Source of the DNA: Azospirillum agricola
Lineage (GTDB): Bacteria; Pseudomonadota; Alphaproteobacteria; Azospirillales; Azospirillaceae
Length of the DNA: 64,000 bases
Assembly: GCF_017876095.1 (NCBI RefSeq)
Contig: NZ_JAGINM010000019.1
Span: 1 to 64,000 of the forward strand
Direction of reading: 5' to 3'
Part shown: one piece after another, positions 8,650 through 18,541 of the stretch
Position numbering within the stretch: position 1 is the stretch's first letter
Layout: each line of letters starts with the position of its first letter
The notes under the pieces: model-generated
The model's database searches: none
The model's input: the letters and a program-made list of their open reading frames with translations, nothing else
What the model was told of the DNA's origin: nothing
Position numbers and translations under genes: made by a program

Positions 8650-9556
8650 GCTCGAACGCACCAGCGCGAAGATTCTCGACAAGGCGGCGCAGCGCGGCGG
8701 CGACGCCCTGTTCGGGCTGTCGGCGGATTTCCCGCGCCTGATCGAGATCGACATCGACCGCGTCCACCCCAACCCGGACCAGCCGCGCCGCCATTTCGAC
8801 GAGGACGCGCTGCGCGAGCTGGCCGGCTCCATCGAGCGCCACGGGCTGAAGCAGCCGGTGCTGGTGCAGGAGATGGGCGACGGCGACTACCGGCTGGTCG
8901 CCGGCGAGCGGCGCCTGCGCGCCTGCACGCTGGCCGGCCGGCGGACCATCTTCGCCATCGCCACCGACGGCGATCCGGACGAGCTGGCGCTGATCGAGAA
9001 CATCCAGCGGGTCGATCTCGACGCGCTGGAGCTGGCCCGCGCCTTCGCCCGGCTGATCGACCGCCACGACTACACCCACGAGGCGCTGGGGCAGGTCATC
9101 GGCCGCAGCCAGGCCGAGGTGACGCGCACCCTGTCGCTGCTGCGGCTGCCGGGCGCCATCCTGGAGGATTACGAGACGCGCCATCGCGGCGTGTCGAAGA
9201 GCATCCTGACGGAGATCGCCGCCGTCGAGGACGAGGCGACGCAACAGAAGCTGTGGGACCTCATCAAGGAGGGCGGCACGGTCAAGGCGCTGCGCGAGGC
9301 CAAGCGGGAGCAGGCACCCTCCCCGCGCGCTGCGGCCAAGGCCGCCGCCGAACCGCCCGCCTCCGCCCCCGCCCCTTCCCCTGTTCCGCCCCCGGCCTTG
9401 CCGGTGATCCGCTTCGTCGAGGCGGCGCAGCGGATCGCCCGCGACTTCTCCAGCGTCGACGTCCGCGACCTGCGCGACCACCGCAGCCGGCTGAGCGACC
9501 AGGACTGGACGGAACTGCGGCGGCTGCACGCGCTGCTCGACCAGCTTCTGGCCTGA
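8636..9556 (+). CDS. parB: ParB partition protein
   Basis: Centromere-binding partner of ParA, 306 residues. The N-terminal ParB/Sulfiredoxin-type domain includes HPNPDQPRRHFDE and the GERRLRAC box near residue 90, characteristic of the CTP-binding ParB fold. A helix-turn-helix follows near 140-160 (ALGQVIGRSQAEVTRTLSL). Then comes a Pro/Ala-rich linker and a short C-terminal helical region suited to dimerisation. It overlaps the parA end, so translation is coupled. The likely binding site is the palindrome pair at 7461-7504 or the inverted repeat at 7537-7575. Confidence 0.93.
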   Translation: MAPRKLERTSAKILDKAAQRGGDALFGLSADFPRLIEIDIDRVHPNPDQPRRHFDEDALRELAGSIERHGLKQPVLVQEMGDGDYRLVAGERRLRACTLAGRRTIFAIATDGDPDELALIENIQRVDLDALELARAFARLIDRHDYTHEALGQVIGRSQAEVTRTLSLLRLPGAILEDYETRHRGVSKSILTEIAAVEDEATQQKLWDLIKEGGTVKALREAKREQAPSPRAAAKAAAEPPASAPAPSPVPPPALPVIRFVEAAQRIARDFSSVDVRDLRDHRSRLSDQDWTELRRLHALLDQLLA

Positions 9557-9560
9557 TTCC

Positions 9561-10136
<576 letters not shown>

Positions 10137-10151
10137 GTGTCGATTTCAGCG
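10137..10151 (-). repeat. iteron-like site at the mug start
   Basis: The minus strand reads CGCTGAAATCGACAC, two bases from the origin iterons at 6850 and 7118. It lies in the 59-bp gap between mug and the GMC oxidoreductase gene and abuts the mug ATG, so it is noncoding. Confidence 0.5.
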
Positions 10152-10195
10152 CATCGCCGCCGCTGCCGCAAGAGCGCGGAATTGGCGGCCGTCCT

Positions 10196-11878
10196 TCAGC
10201 CGGAGGCGGCGATGGCGGGCGGCGGCGGCGCGGCACGCTGATCCTGCAACAGCCCGGCGATGCGGTCGGACAGCCGGAGCGCCAGCGCCACGATCGTCAT
10301 GGTCGGGTGGTCGGAGCCCATCGTCGGGAACACCGAGCTGCCGCCGATGTAGAGGTTGCCGACCCCGTGCAGCCGGCCCTCGGCGTCGACCACGCCCTGG
10401 CGCGGCGACTCGTGCATCCGGGTGGTGCCCATGTGGTGCCAGCACCAGCCGATGTCGGTCGGGGCGATGCTGTCGGAGCCGTGCCGACCGTCCGGCAGGA
10501 TCAGGCCGCGGCGGCGCAGTTCGGCGCGCAGCAGGGCCTGGGTCTCGGCCGCCGCGTCGAGGTCGCGCGCGGTCAGGCGCCAGTCGACCTGGGGCAGGTT
10601 GCGGCCGAAGGCGTCGCGATCGGTGTCCAGCGTCACCCGGCTGTCGGGGTTGGGAATCGGCTCCAGCACCGTTTCCATGGTGAAGGCGCGGGGCCACCAG
10701 CCGGGATGCACCGCGCTGTCGAACAGCGCGTGGGCCAATTGCGGCAGCCGCTTCAGCACGCGCGGCGCCGCGTCGCGCAGCAGGCTGGCGGCGTTCTCGA
10801 CCGGCAGGCCGAAGCGCGTGCAGCGCGAGCGCGGCAGCAGCAGGCGCAGTTCGTTGACCGCCTTGAAGGCGTCCAGCGCCTTGGCGTGATAGGAGGCGAC
10901 CAGATAGGTGCGGGAGTTGGGCAGCCCGTGCCGCTCCTGGAGCGCCGCCGTCGGCGCCACCGCCAGCGCGATGGACGGGTGGGGCAGCTTCAGCCGCCGC
11001 CGCGACAGGCACAGGCTGACGTCGTAGAGGGTGCGGTGACGCCGCTGGTCGGCCAGCCGCACCACGCTGCTCTTGAAACGCGGGTGATCGGCGAAGCATC
11101 GGCCGACCAGATCCTGGCCGTTGCCCAGCCCGGCCGCCTGCACCCGGTTCGACAGCAGCAGCAGCCGTGCGTTCTCGATGCCGCCGCAGCACAGCACGAA
11201 GATCCGCGCGCCGACGGTGAAGGACGGGCCGCCGAGCGTCGAGACGCGGACCCGCTCGACCGCGCTGGCGTCGGCGTTGGTGTCCAGCTCGGTGACGTTG
11301 GCGTTGAGGAAGCCGTTGATGTTGGCGGCGCGGCCGATGTCGGCGCGGTACGCCTCGCCCATGCGGATCGGCGGGCTGAGCTGGGCGACGCGGTTCTCGA
11401 AGGCGGCGTCCTCCCCGTCGAGCGGCATCAGGGCGGCGTGGACGGACCCGGAGCGCCCGCTCCAGAAGCCGTTGTCGTAAGTGTAGGGGCCGAGGCCGAG
11501 GATGCCCTGGGCGCGCTCGTAGAAAGGCTCCAGCCCGTCGCGCCCGAGCGGCCAGCCGCTGTGGGGGATCCAGGGGCGGTGCTGGAAATCGTTCGGCTCC
11601 AGCGGGCGGGAGAAACCGCCCCAGCAGTTGGTGCTGCCGCCAAGGTAGCGGCTGCGCGCCGTGGTCAGCCGTTCGTAGGGCAGGCCGACGCTGCGGCCGG
11701 CGTAGAGCGCCTGGGAAATCCCGTCGGCCTCCAGCCCGCCGCCTTCGAGCAGCACGACGCTGTGCGGGCTTCCCGCCAATTCGCGCAGAATGGTCAGGCC
11801 GGCGGCGCCGCCGCCAATGACGCAGACGTCGCAATCGACATGGGTGCCGTGCAGAACATGGCGGGCGTCGCGAAGCAA
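10196..11878 (-). CDS. GMC-family FAD-dependent oxidoreductase
   Basis: Glucose-methanol-choline oxidoreductase acting on an unknown alcohol or sugar, 560 residues. The Rossmann FAD motif CVIGGGAAGLTILREL lies near residue 20 and the GMC signature GGSTNCWGGF near 80. The C-terminal substrate domain has the catalytic-His region WHHMGTTRM near 475 and the closing motif YIGGSSVFPTMGSDHPTMT. The start is a TTG preceded by AGGGAGA; no ATG lies between it and the FAD motif. No partner cytochrome or small subunit is adjacent, so the electron acceptor is unknown. Confidence 0.85.
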   Translation of the reverse strand: MLRDARHVLHGTHVDCDVCVIGGGAAGLTILRELAGSPHSVVLLEGGGLEADGISQALYAGRSVGLPYERLTTARSRYLGGSTNCWGGFSRPLEPNDFQHRPWIPHSGWPLGRDGLEPFYERAQGILGLGPYTYDNGFWSGRSGSVHAALMPLDGEDAAFENRVAQLSPPIRMGEAYRADIGRAANINGFLNANVTELDTNADASAVERVRVSTLGGPSFTVGARIFVLCCGGIENARLLLLSNRVQAAGLGNGQDLVGRCFADHPRFKSSVVRLADQRRHRTLYDVSLCLSRRRLKLPHPSIALAVAPTAALQERHGLPNSRTYLVASYHAKALDAFKAVNELRLLLPRSRCTRFGLPVENAASLLRDAAPRVLKRLPQLAHALFDSAVHPGWWPRAFTMETVLEPIPNPDSRVTLDTDRDAFGRNLPQVDWRLTARDLDAAAETQALLRAELRRRGLILPDGRHGSDSIAPTDIGWCWHHMGTTRMHESPRQGVVDAEGRLHGVGNLYIGGSSVFPTMGSDHPTMTIVALALRLSDRIAGLLQDQRAAPPPPAIAASG

Positions 11879-12131
11879 TCGGGTCTCCCTTACCGTGATC
11901 GTGGGGGATCCTTCATGACTCGGACGGGTGGCTTAGGCCGAGAACGCATTCGGCTGTACCACCGGCGCGCCGGCCCCGGTCGAGCCTTTCCAAGCGGTTG
12001 AGGGCGCAATGATACGAAAGTGGAGGTTGGCTTCCGCGAGCTTGCGGCCGAAGCGGGAACGGGATTGCCGGTTCCGGGGCTGGGCGGAGCGCTTGCGCCA
12101 CTCTCGCATCGCCGGGCCGGGCCGGCAAGCT

Positions 12132-12146
12132 GTTTCAAATTCAGCG
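12132..12146 (-). repeat. exact origin iteron next to a pseudogene
   Basis: The minus strand reads CGCTGAATTTGAAAC, identical to the origin iterons at 6621, 6707 and 7255. It lies at the downstream edge of the decayed HlyD-family fragment, outside any intact gene. Confidence 0.75.
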
Positions 12147-12149
12147 TGG

Positions 12150-12430
12150 CTGTCGGCTGCCGAGGCTTGAGAAGCACATCCTTGCCCGGAATCGGGCCAA
12201 TGACGTCCCACACAGCGTCGACCGGAACGATGTCGAGCAGGGCGGTGCCCGGTGCGACGAGGCGGCCGACGCGGACCTGGCGGTTGCCGATGGCGCCGCC
12301 GACCGGCGCGCACCACGCTGCTCTCCAGATCGATCCGCGCGAGGTCGCGCGCGGCCTTGGCCTCGACGGCGGTGACATAGCCGGCGGCCTTGGGCGCCAG
12401 CGCGGCCACGTCGCCGCAGACATAGGCGTT
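12150..12430 (-). pseudogene. remnant of an HlyD/EmrA-type membrane fusion protein
   Basis: Two minus-strand frames together give a family-like sequence. One reads VAALAPKAAGYVTAVEAK followed directly by ARDLARIDLESSVVRA. The other continues PVGGAIGNRQVRVGRLV and APGTALLDIVPVDAVWDV. These match successive conserved parts of EmrA/HlyD periplasmic adaptors, but the middle coiled-coil portion is missing and the frame shifts, so it cannot be functional. No efflux pump partner is nearby. The remainder of 11879-12466 holds no other recognisable gene. Confidence 0.65.
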
Positions 12431-12466
12431 GTCGGTCGGCGTCCCGCCGTTCCTGCCCGCGTCGGC

Positions 12467-12913
12467 TCAGGCCCTGGCGGCCACCGGGAGACGGAAGGGG
12501 GCGCCCAGCCGGTTGAAGGCGTTCATCGCGGCGATGGCGATGGTGAGATCGACCAGATCCTTCGGCTCGAACGCCGCCGACGCCGCCCTGTAGGCGGCGT
12601 CGGACGCGTGGGTTTCGCTGACGCGGGTCACCTCCTCGGCCCAGGCCAGGGCGGCGCGCTCCGTGTCGGAGAACAGGTGCGGCACCTCCTCCCACACCGG
12701 CACCAGCGTGACCTTGTCGACCGACATGGTCTTCCGCAGGTCGCGGCTGTGCAGATCGATGCAGTGGGCGCAGCCGTTGATCTGCGAGACCCGGAGGAAC
12801 ACGAGATGGATGAGCTCCTCGGGCAGGCTGGTGCGCGTCGTGACGTAATGATGGACACCGAACAGAGCCTTCGCGCCGTCGGGCGCGACCTCGTGCCAAG
12901 TCATGCGTGTCAT
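12467..12913 (-). CDS. carboxymuconolactone decarboxylase / AhpD-like protein
   Basis: Small helical protein of the AhpD/CMD fold, about 148 residues. The conserved redox motif N-G-C-A-H-C-I-D-L-H (C-x2-C followed by His) indicates a peroxidase- or disulfide-reductase-like function rather than a decarboxylase. The start at 12913 was chosen because AGGAAAGG lies just upstream; the open frame extends a further 47 codons without family similarity. It lies 82 bp after the NAD(P)-binding reductase on the same strand, likely as one operon. Confidence 0.85.
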   Translation of the reverse strand: MTRMTWHEVAPDGAKALFGVHHYVTTRTSLPEELIHLVFLRVSQINGCAHCIDLHSRDLRKTMSVDKVTLVPVWEEVPHLFSDTERAALAWAEEVTRVSETHASDAAYRAASAAFEPKDLVDLTIAIAAMNAFNRLGAPFRLPVAARA

Positions 12914-12995
12914 GATGTTTGCCTTTCCTGACAACAAATGAGTGCGGTTCCCGCGTCGCCGGCCCATGGCCGCCGCCGGGCGTCTTCGAAACCCG

Positions 12996-13748
12996 TCAGC
13001 CTGCGGGTTGCCGGCCGAGCCAGTCCTCGAACCGGATGGCGCCGAGGCGCGCATTCCCGCCGGGGGTCAGCGATTGGTCGTCGAGGACGTCGCCGAAGTA
13101 GCGCGCGTGGATGTCCGGCACGACCCTGCGCCTGTCGTTCGTCGCCCGCAGGAAGCGCCGCACCAGCTCGTCGAGCGGGATCGCCTCCGGACCGGCGACC
13201 TCGAGCGTGCCGTTCACCGGCGGCGCGAGCGCGACCTCGGCGAGCGCCGCCACCACGTCGTCGGAGGCGACCGGCTGGATCAGCGCCGGCGACAGGCGGA
13301 TCTCCCCGCCGACGGTGGCCGACTGCGCGATCCCGCCGACGAATTCGAAGAACTGCGTGGCGCGCAGGATGCTGTGGGGGATGCCGGACGCCTTGATGAG
13401 GGCTTCCTGGGCGACCTTCGCCCGGAAATAGCCGTTGTCGGGAAGCCGTTCGCTGCCGACGATCGAGAGGGCGACGTGGTGGCGGACGCCGGCGGCGGCT
13501 TCGGCGGCCAGCAGGTTGCGGCCCGAGGTCTCGAAGAAGTCGAGGACGGCCTTGTCCTCCCAGACCGGCGCGTTCGCCACGTCGACGACGACGGCGGCTC
13601 CGTCCATCGCCTGGGCCAGGCCCTCGCGGGTGATGGTGTTCACGCCCGTCCTCGGGGAGGCCGCGAGCGCCTCCTGGCCACGCTCGCGCAGGGTCTTGAC
13701 CAGCTTCGCTCCGATGAGGCCGGTGCCTCCGATGACGACGATCTTCAT
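12996..13748 (-). CDS. NAD(P)-binding, NmrA-like atypical SDR
   Basis: 250-residue Rossmann protein starting MKIVVIGGTGLIGAKLVK, with the GxxGxxG dinucleotide motif at residues 7-14. Later segments (HHVALSIVGSERLPDNGYF and RATQFFEF) match NAD(P)H-binding, NmrA-like reductases or sensors. Probably co-transcribed with the AhpD-like gene, suggesting a redox or electrophile-stress pair. Divergent from the winged-helix/TPR regulator, which may control it. The substrate is unknown. Confidence 0.82.
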   Translation of the reverse strand: MKIVVIGGTGLIGAKLVKTLRERGQEALAASPRTGVNTITREGLAQAMDGAAVVVDVANAPVWEDKAVLDFFETSGRNLLAAEAAAGVRHHVALSIVGSERLPDNGYFRAKVAQEALIKASGIPHSILRATQFFEFVGGIAQSATVGGEIRLSPALIQPVASDDVVAALAEVALAPPVNGTLEVAGPEAIPLDELVRRFLRATNDRRRVVPDIHARYFGDVLDDQSLTPGGNARLGAIRFEDWLGRQPAG

Positions 13749-13963
13749 GGGGTCTCTCCGCTTTTCTCGACGCGAACCAGCGCCGCCGATGGGAGGAAGA
13801 GTGCCCGCGCGCGCCGGGGAAGTCCTTGCGGCGGGCTTGAATTGCCCTTCAAGGATGCTTGGTTTTCCGTCCACGCGCTGCCGTGCTATCACTGGCGCGC
13901 ACCGTTCGCCCGTCGTCCCGGACACAGGGAGCCGAGAGCGCACGGCCCAGGGGGAAGCCGGCC

Positions 13964-15574
13964 TTGCGGTTCACGTTCGGAGAGTGCGTGCTCGATCAGG
14001 AGCGCCGGGAACTGACCCTGCGCGGGCACGTCGTGGGCGTCGGCCCGCAGGTCTTCGACCTGCTGCTGCATCTCGTCCGCAACCACGACCGCGTCGTCAG
14101 CAAGGACGACCTGCTGGAGGCGGTGTGGAACGGACGGATCGTCTCGGAATCGACCATCACCAGCCACATCAACGCGGTCCGCAAGGCCATCGGTGACAAC
14201 GGCGGGGAACAGCGGCTGGTCCGCACGGTCCCCCGCAAGGGGTTCCGCTTCGTCGGCGCGATCGAAGCCGGGGCGTCCGGGGGCGGCGCGATCGGGGAGA
14301 CACCCCAGCCCGGTAGGCCGGGCATCGCCAGCCGCGCCTCCGGCCAAGCGGGGGAGCCGCCGTCCGGGCCCGTCCTGCCGGACAAGCCCTCCATCACCGT
14401 GCTGCCCTTCCAGAACCTGAGCGGCGATCCGGAGCAGGAGTATTTTGCCGACGGGGTGGTGGAGGACATCATCGCCGCCCTGTCGCGCCTCCGCTGGCTG
14501 TTCGTCATCGCGCGCAACTCGAGCTTCGCCTACAAGGGCCGGGCGGTGGACGTAACGGACGTCGGCCGCCAATTGGGCGTTCGCTACGTGCTCGAAGGCA
14601 GCGTCCGCAAGTCCGGGAACAAGGTGCGCATCACCGGGCAGCTCATCGACGCGACGACCGGGACGCATCTCTGGGCGGAGCGTTTCGAGGGCACGCTCGA
14701 CGACCTCTTCGAGTTGCAGGACCGGATCGCCGAAAGCGTCGTCGGCGCCATCGCGCCGCAGCTCGAACGGGCGGAGATCGAGCGCGCCAAGCGCAAGCCG
14801 ACGGAAAACCTGGGCACCTACGACTATTACCTGCGCGGCATGGCGAAGCTGCACAGCGGAACCCGCGAGGCGATCGAGGCGGCGCTGCCTCTGTTTCACA
14901 AGGCGACGGACCTCGATCCGGAGTTCGCGTCGGCCTATGGCGGGGCGGCCTGGTGCCATCTCTGGCGCAAGGTGAACGGCTGGATGACCGACCGGCCGCG
15001 GGAGATCGCCGAGGGGGTGCGGCTGGCGCGGCTGGCGGTGGAGTTCGGCCGCGACGACGCGGTCGCGCTGACGAGAGCCGGGCACGCGCTCGGTCACTTC
15101 GTCGGTGATCTCGACGGCGGCATCGCGCTCATCGACCGGGCGGTGCTGCTCAACCCGAACTTCGCCCCGGCCTGGTTCCTCGGCGGCTACCTGCGCGTCT
15201 TCCGCGGTGAAACGGAAAGCGCGGCCGAGCGTTTCGCCCATGCCGCCCGCCTGAGCCCGCTGGACCCGGAGATGTTCCGGATGCAGGCGGGGACGGCGTT
15301 GGCGCATTTCTTCGCCGGGCGCCTCGATTGCGCCGTGGCCTGGGCCGACAAGGCGCTGGGCAACCTGCCCAACCTGCTGGTGGCCATGGCCCTGGCGGCG
15401 GCGAGGCACGCGCTCGCCGGGCGGACGGAGGAGGCGCGGCAGGCAATGCGGCAGCTGCGCGCGCTCGACCCGTCCCTGCGCGTCTCCACCCTCAAGGAAT
15501 GGCTGCCGATCCACCGTCCCGAGGATCTCGCGCGGTTGGCGGAGGGGCTGCGGCTGGCTGGGTTGCCCGAGTGA
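13964..15574 (+). CDS. winged-helix regulator with TolB-like and TPR regions
   Basis: About 536 residues. An OmpR/PhoB-type winged-helix DNA-binding domain comes first (FTFGECVLDQERRELTLRG, and VVSKDDLLEAVWNGRIVSES). A linker is followed by the segment ITVLPFQNLSGDPEQEYFAD that is typical of proteins once annotated as adenylate-cyclase-like, then TPR-like helices to the C-terminus. No membrane segment is obvious. The start is uncertain: TTG at 13964 has a strong GGGGAAG upstream and places the protein start at the usual point; the frame stays open to a TTG at 13859. Divergent from the SDR/AhpD pair. Confidence 0.8.
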   Translation: MRFTFGECVLDQERRELTLRGHVVGVGPQVFDLLLHLVRNHDRVVSKDDLLEAVWNGRIVSESTITSHINAVRKAIGDNGGEQRLVRTVPRKGFRFVGAIEAGASGGGAIGETPQPGRPGIASRASGQAGEPPSGPVLPDKPSITVLPFQNLSGDPEQEYFADGVVEDIIAALSRLRWLFVIARNSSFAYKGRAVDVTDVGRQLGVRYVLEGSVRKSGNKVRITGQLIDATTGTHLWAERFEGTLDDLFELQDRIAESVVGAIAPQLERAEIERAKRKPTENLGTYDYYLRGMAKLHSGTREAIEAALPLFHKATDLDPEFASAYGGAAWCHLWRKVNGWMTDRPREIAEGVRLARLAVEFGRDDAVALTRAGHALGHFVGDLDGGIALIDRAVLLNPNFAPAWFLGGYLRVFRGETESAAERFAHAARLSPLDPEMFRMQAGTALAHFFAGRLDCAVAWADKALGNLPNLLVAMALAAARHALAGRTEEARQAMRQLRALDPSLRVSTLKEWLPIHRPEDLARLAEGLRLAGLPE

Positions 15575-15659
15575 GCGCGGCCCTTGTCGGAAGCCTCGAC
15601 AGAGGCCGTTCTATGCCGATCGCGGTCATTCGACTGACCCATGCGATATCCGATAAGCC

Positions 15660-15985
15660 GCCGCTGCCGTCGCGGTCGTGGATGTCGGCGCGATGAACGG
15701 CGACGTTCAGGAGAGGAACGGCGACGTTCAGGAGCAGTCCGGGCGTGTCGACGAGGATGTGGTGCTTGACGCCCTTGATCTTCCTGCCCGTGTCGTAGCC
15801 GACCGGGTCTGCCGCCGGTCCCCCTTTTCCGCCGCGCGGACGCTCTGGCTGTCGATCACGGCGGCGGACGGACCGACCTCGCGGCCTTCCAAGTCGCGGA
15901 CCCGTTGGTAGAGGCCATGGCGGATGCGTTCCAGGGCCCCCTCCCAGGCCCACGACCGCACGTCTTGCCATCGCCGGCACGGTGG
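15660..15985 (-). pseudogene. decayed IS5-type transposase fragment
   Basis: Minus-strand frames contain WEGALERIRHGLYQRVRDLE and GPSAAVIDSQSVRAAEKG, and after a frameshift GYDTGRKIKGVKHHILVD and TPGLLLNVAV. These are consecutive conserved pieces of IS5-group DDE transposases, including the D of IDSQSV. Both ends are missing. A 21-bp in-frame duplication (units starting 15695 and 15716) repeats LLNVAVP. It sits immediately downstream of livF. I could not find terminal inverted repeats. The rest of 15575-16027 shows nothing else. Confidence 0.75.
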
Positions 15986-16027
15986 TGGAGGTGGTGTGAC
16001 GGAGCGGCGATGCCCGCCCAACCCCGA

Positions 16028-16735
<708 letters not shown>

Positions 16736-16739
16736 GGCG

Positions 16740-17501
16740 TCACGCGTGTCCGAAATAAGCGGCCTGGACGGCCGGGTTGGCCCGCACGGCGGCGGGGGCG
16801 CCCTCGGCGATCTTGCGCCCCTGGGCCATGACGACGACATGGTCGGACAGACTCATCACCAGCCCGATGTCGTGCTCGATCAGCAGCACCGTCAGGTCGC
16901 CGGCCAGTGATTTGATGAGTTCGCCGGTGTCGGCGGTGTCGCCGTGGCTCATGCCCTGGGTCGGCTCGTCGAGCAGCAGGACGCGCGGCTCGCAGGCCAG
17001 CGCCACCGCGATCTCCAGCCGGCGCTGTTCGCCGTGCGACAGGTTGCCGGCCAGCGCGTCCGCCTTGGCGGTCAGGCCGAAACGCTCCAGCAGGGCGTCC
17101 GCCTTGACCAGCGCCTTGCGGCTGCGCCCCAGCGGCAGCACGGCGCGCCACGGGGTTTCCAGGATTTGCGCGGCGATGCGCAGGTTTTCCAGCACCGGCA
17201 GTTCGAAGAACAGGTTGGTGATCTGGAAGGAGCGCGCCAGCCCACCCGCCAGCATCCGGTCGGGCGAGCGGCCGGTGACGTCGGCGCCGTCCAGCGTCAC
17301 CCGCCCGCCGGTCGGCCGGATGGCGCCGCTGATCAGGTTGAACAGCGTGCTCTTGCCCGCCCCGTTGGGGCCGATGACCGAGGTGATGCGGCCCCGCTCG
17401 GCCTCGAAGCCGACGCCGGCGACCGCCTGGAGCCCGCCGAAATTCACCGACAGGTCGCGCACGCTGAGAGCGGGTGTCGCGGTCCTGGGAAAGGCGGTCA
17501 T
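16740..17501 (-). CDS. livG: branched-chain amino-acid-type ABC transporter ATPase LivG
   Basis: 253 residues. Walker A GPNGAGKSTLFN near residue 41, signature LSHGEQRRLEIAVAL near 150 and Walker B VLLLDEPTQGMSH near 170. The signature reads LSHGE rather than LSGGE, which is common in LivG. A GGAGGAG ribosome site precedes the ATG. It overlaps livM by four bases and ends five bases before livF, showing tight coupling. Confidence 0.91.
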   Translation of the reverse strand: MTAFPRTATPALSVRDLSVNFGGLQAVAGVGFEAERGRITSVIGPNGAGKSTLFNLISGAIRPTGGRVTLDGADVTGRSPDRMLAGGLARSFQITNLFFELPVLENLRIAAQILETPWRAVLPLGRSRKALVKADALLERFGLTAKADALAGNLSHGEQRRLEIAVALACEPRVLLLDEPTQGMSHGDTADTGELIKSLAGDLTVLLIEHDIGLVMSLSDHVVVMAQGRKIAEGAPAAVRANPAVQAAYFGHA

Positions 17502-18541
17502 GGCGCGCTCCTCCGGCCGTGCCGGGCCCTGGCGGCGGCGCGGCGCTCCAGCCAGGGCAGCAGGGCGCCGACCAGCCCCTTGCGCAGGAAGATGACGGAC
17601 AGCATGAAGATCACTCCCACGACGATCAGGTGATGCTCGGTCCAGGACCCGACGACGGAGCGCAGCGCGGTCAGCAGGACGCTGCCGGCGATCGGCCCGA
17701 TCAGGGTGCCGACGCCGCCGACGATGACCGTCACCACCGCGTTGCCCGAGGTGTGGAAGAACAGAAGCTCGGGCGAGACGAAACCGCGCAGCATCGGGTA
17801 GAGCGCGCCCGACAATGCCGCCACGCAGGCCGCCAGCACATAGACCGCCAGCTTGTGGCCCCAGGCGTTGAAGCCCAGGAAGGGCACCCGCTTCTCGTTG
17901 GCGCGGATGGCGGCCAGCGTGCGGCCGAACGGCGCGTCCATCAGATAGGCCAGCCCGGCGTAGACCGCCATGGTCAGCCCCAGCACGAACAGGAAGAAGG
18001 ACAGGGGGTCGGCGGTGTCGAGCGCCAGCGGCCCCAGCGTGACGCGGATCTGCGGAATGCCGATGATGCCGTCCGACGCGCCCAGCTCGCGCGTGTTGTA
18101 GACGGCCTTCGCCACCACCTGGGCCAGACCGAAGGTGATCAGCGCGAAATAGACGCCCTTCACCCGGTTGGCGATGACGCCGCCGACAAGCCCGGCCAGG
18201 GCGCCCGCCGCCAGCGCCGCCCCGGTCGCCAGCCAGAAGCTCGGCGCGCCGTCGCGCAGCACCAGCGCCGACACGTAGGCACCCAGACCGAAATACAGCG
18301 CCTGCCCCAGCGACAGCAGGCCGGTGTAGCCGAGCAGCAGATCGACGCTCATCGCCAGCCCGGCGAAGATCAGCGCCTCGGTCGCCAGCCGCAGATAGAA
18401 GCCGTTCCCGGTCGTCCAGGCGACGGCGGCGAAGACCAGCGCCACGGCGAGGAACAGCAGCGCCAGCCAGTGCGTGGCGTTCAGCGGTCCGCGCGACGGC
18501 GACCGGGGCAGGGAAACAGCGGTCATGACGGCCTCACGCAT
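17498..18541 (-). CDS. livM: Liv-type ABC transporter permease LivM
   Basis: 347-residue inner-membrane permease with about ten hydrophobic segments. The family motif YTGLLSLGQALYFGLGAYV lies near residue 70 and VVTVIVGGVGTLIGPIAG near 270. The ATG at 18541 is preceded by GGGAGG and overlaps the end of livH by eight bases; an alternative ATG lies five codons in. Forms the channel with LivH. Confidence 0.9.
   Translation of the reverse strand: MREAVMTAVSLPRSPSRGPLNATHWLALLFLAVALVFAAVAWTTGNGFYLRLATEALIFAGLAMSVDLLLGYTGLLSLGQALYFGLGAYVSALVLRDGAPSFWLATGAALAAGALAGLVGGVIANRVKGVYFALITFGLAQVVAKAVYNTRELGASDGIIGIPQIRVTLGPLALDTADPLSFFLFVLGLTMAVYAGLAYLMDAPFGRTLAAIRANEKRVPFLGFNAWGHKLAVYVLAACVAALSGALYPMLRGFVSPELLFFHTSGNAVVTVIVGGVGTLIGPIAGSVLLTALRSVVGSWTEHHLIVVGVIFMLSVIFLRKGLVGALLPWLERRAAARARHGRRSAP

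Noticed and set aside
11065..11079. CGCTGCTCTTGAAAC inside the GMC gene as another iteron
   Set aside because: Lacks the invariant A at position 6, and the codons (TTC AAG AGC AGC) are normal for the gene, so chance is likely.
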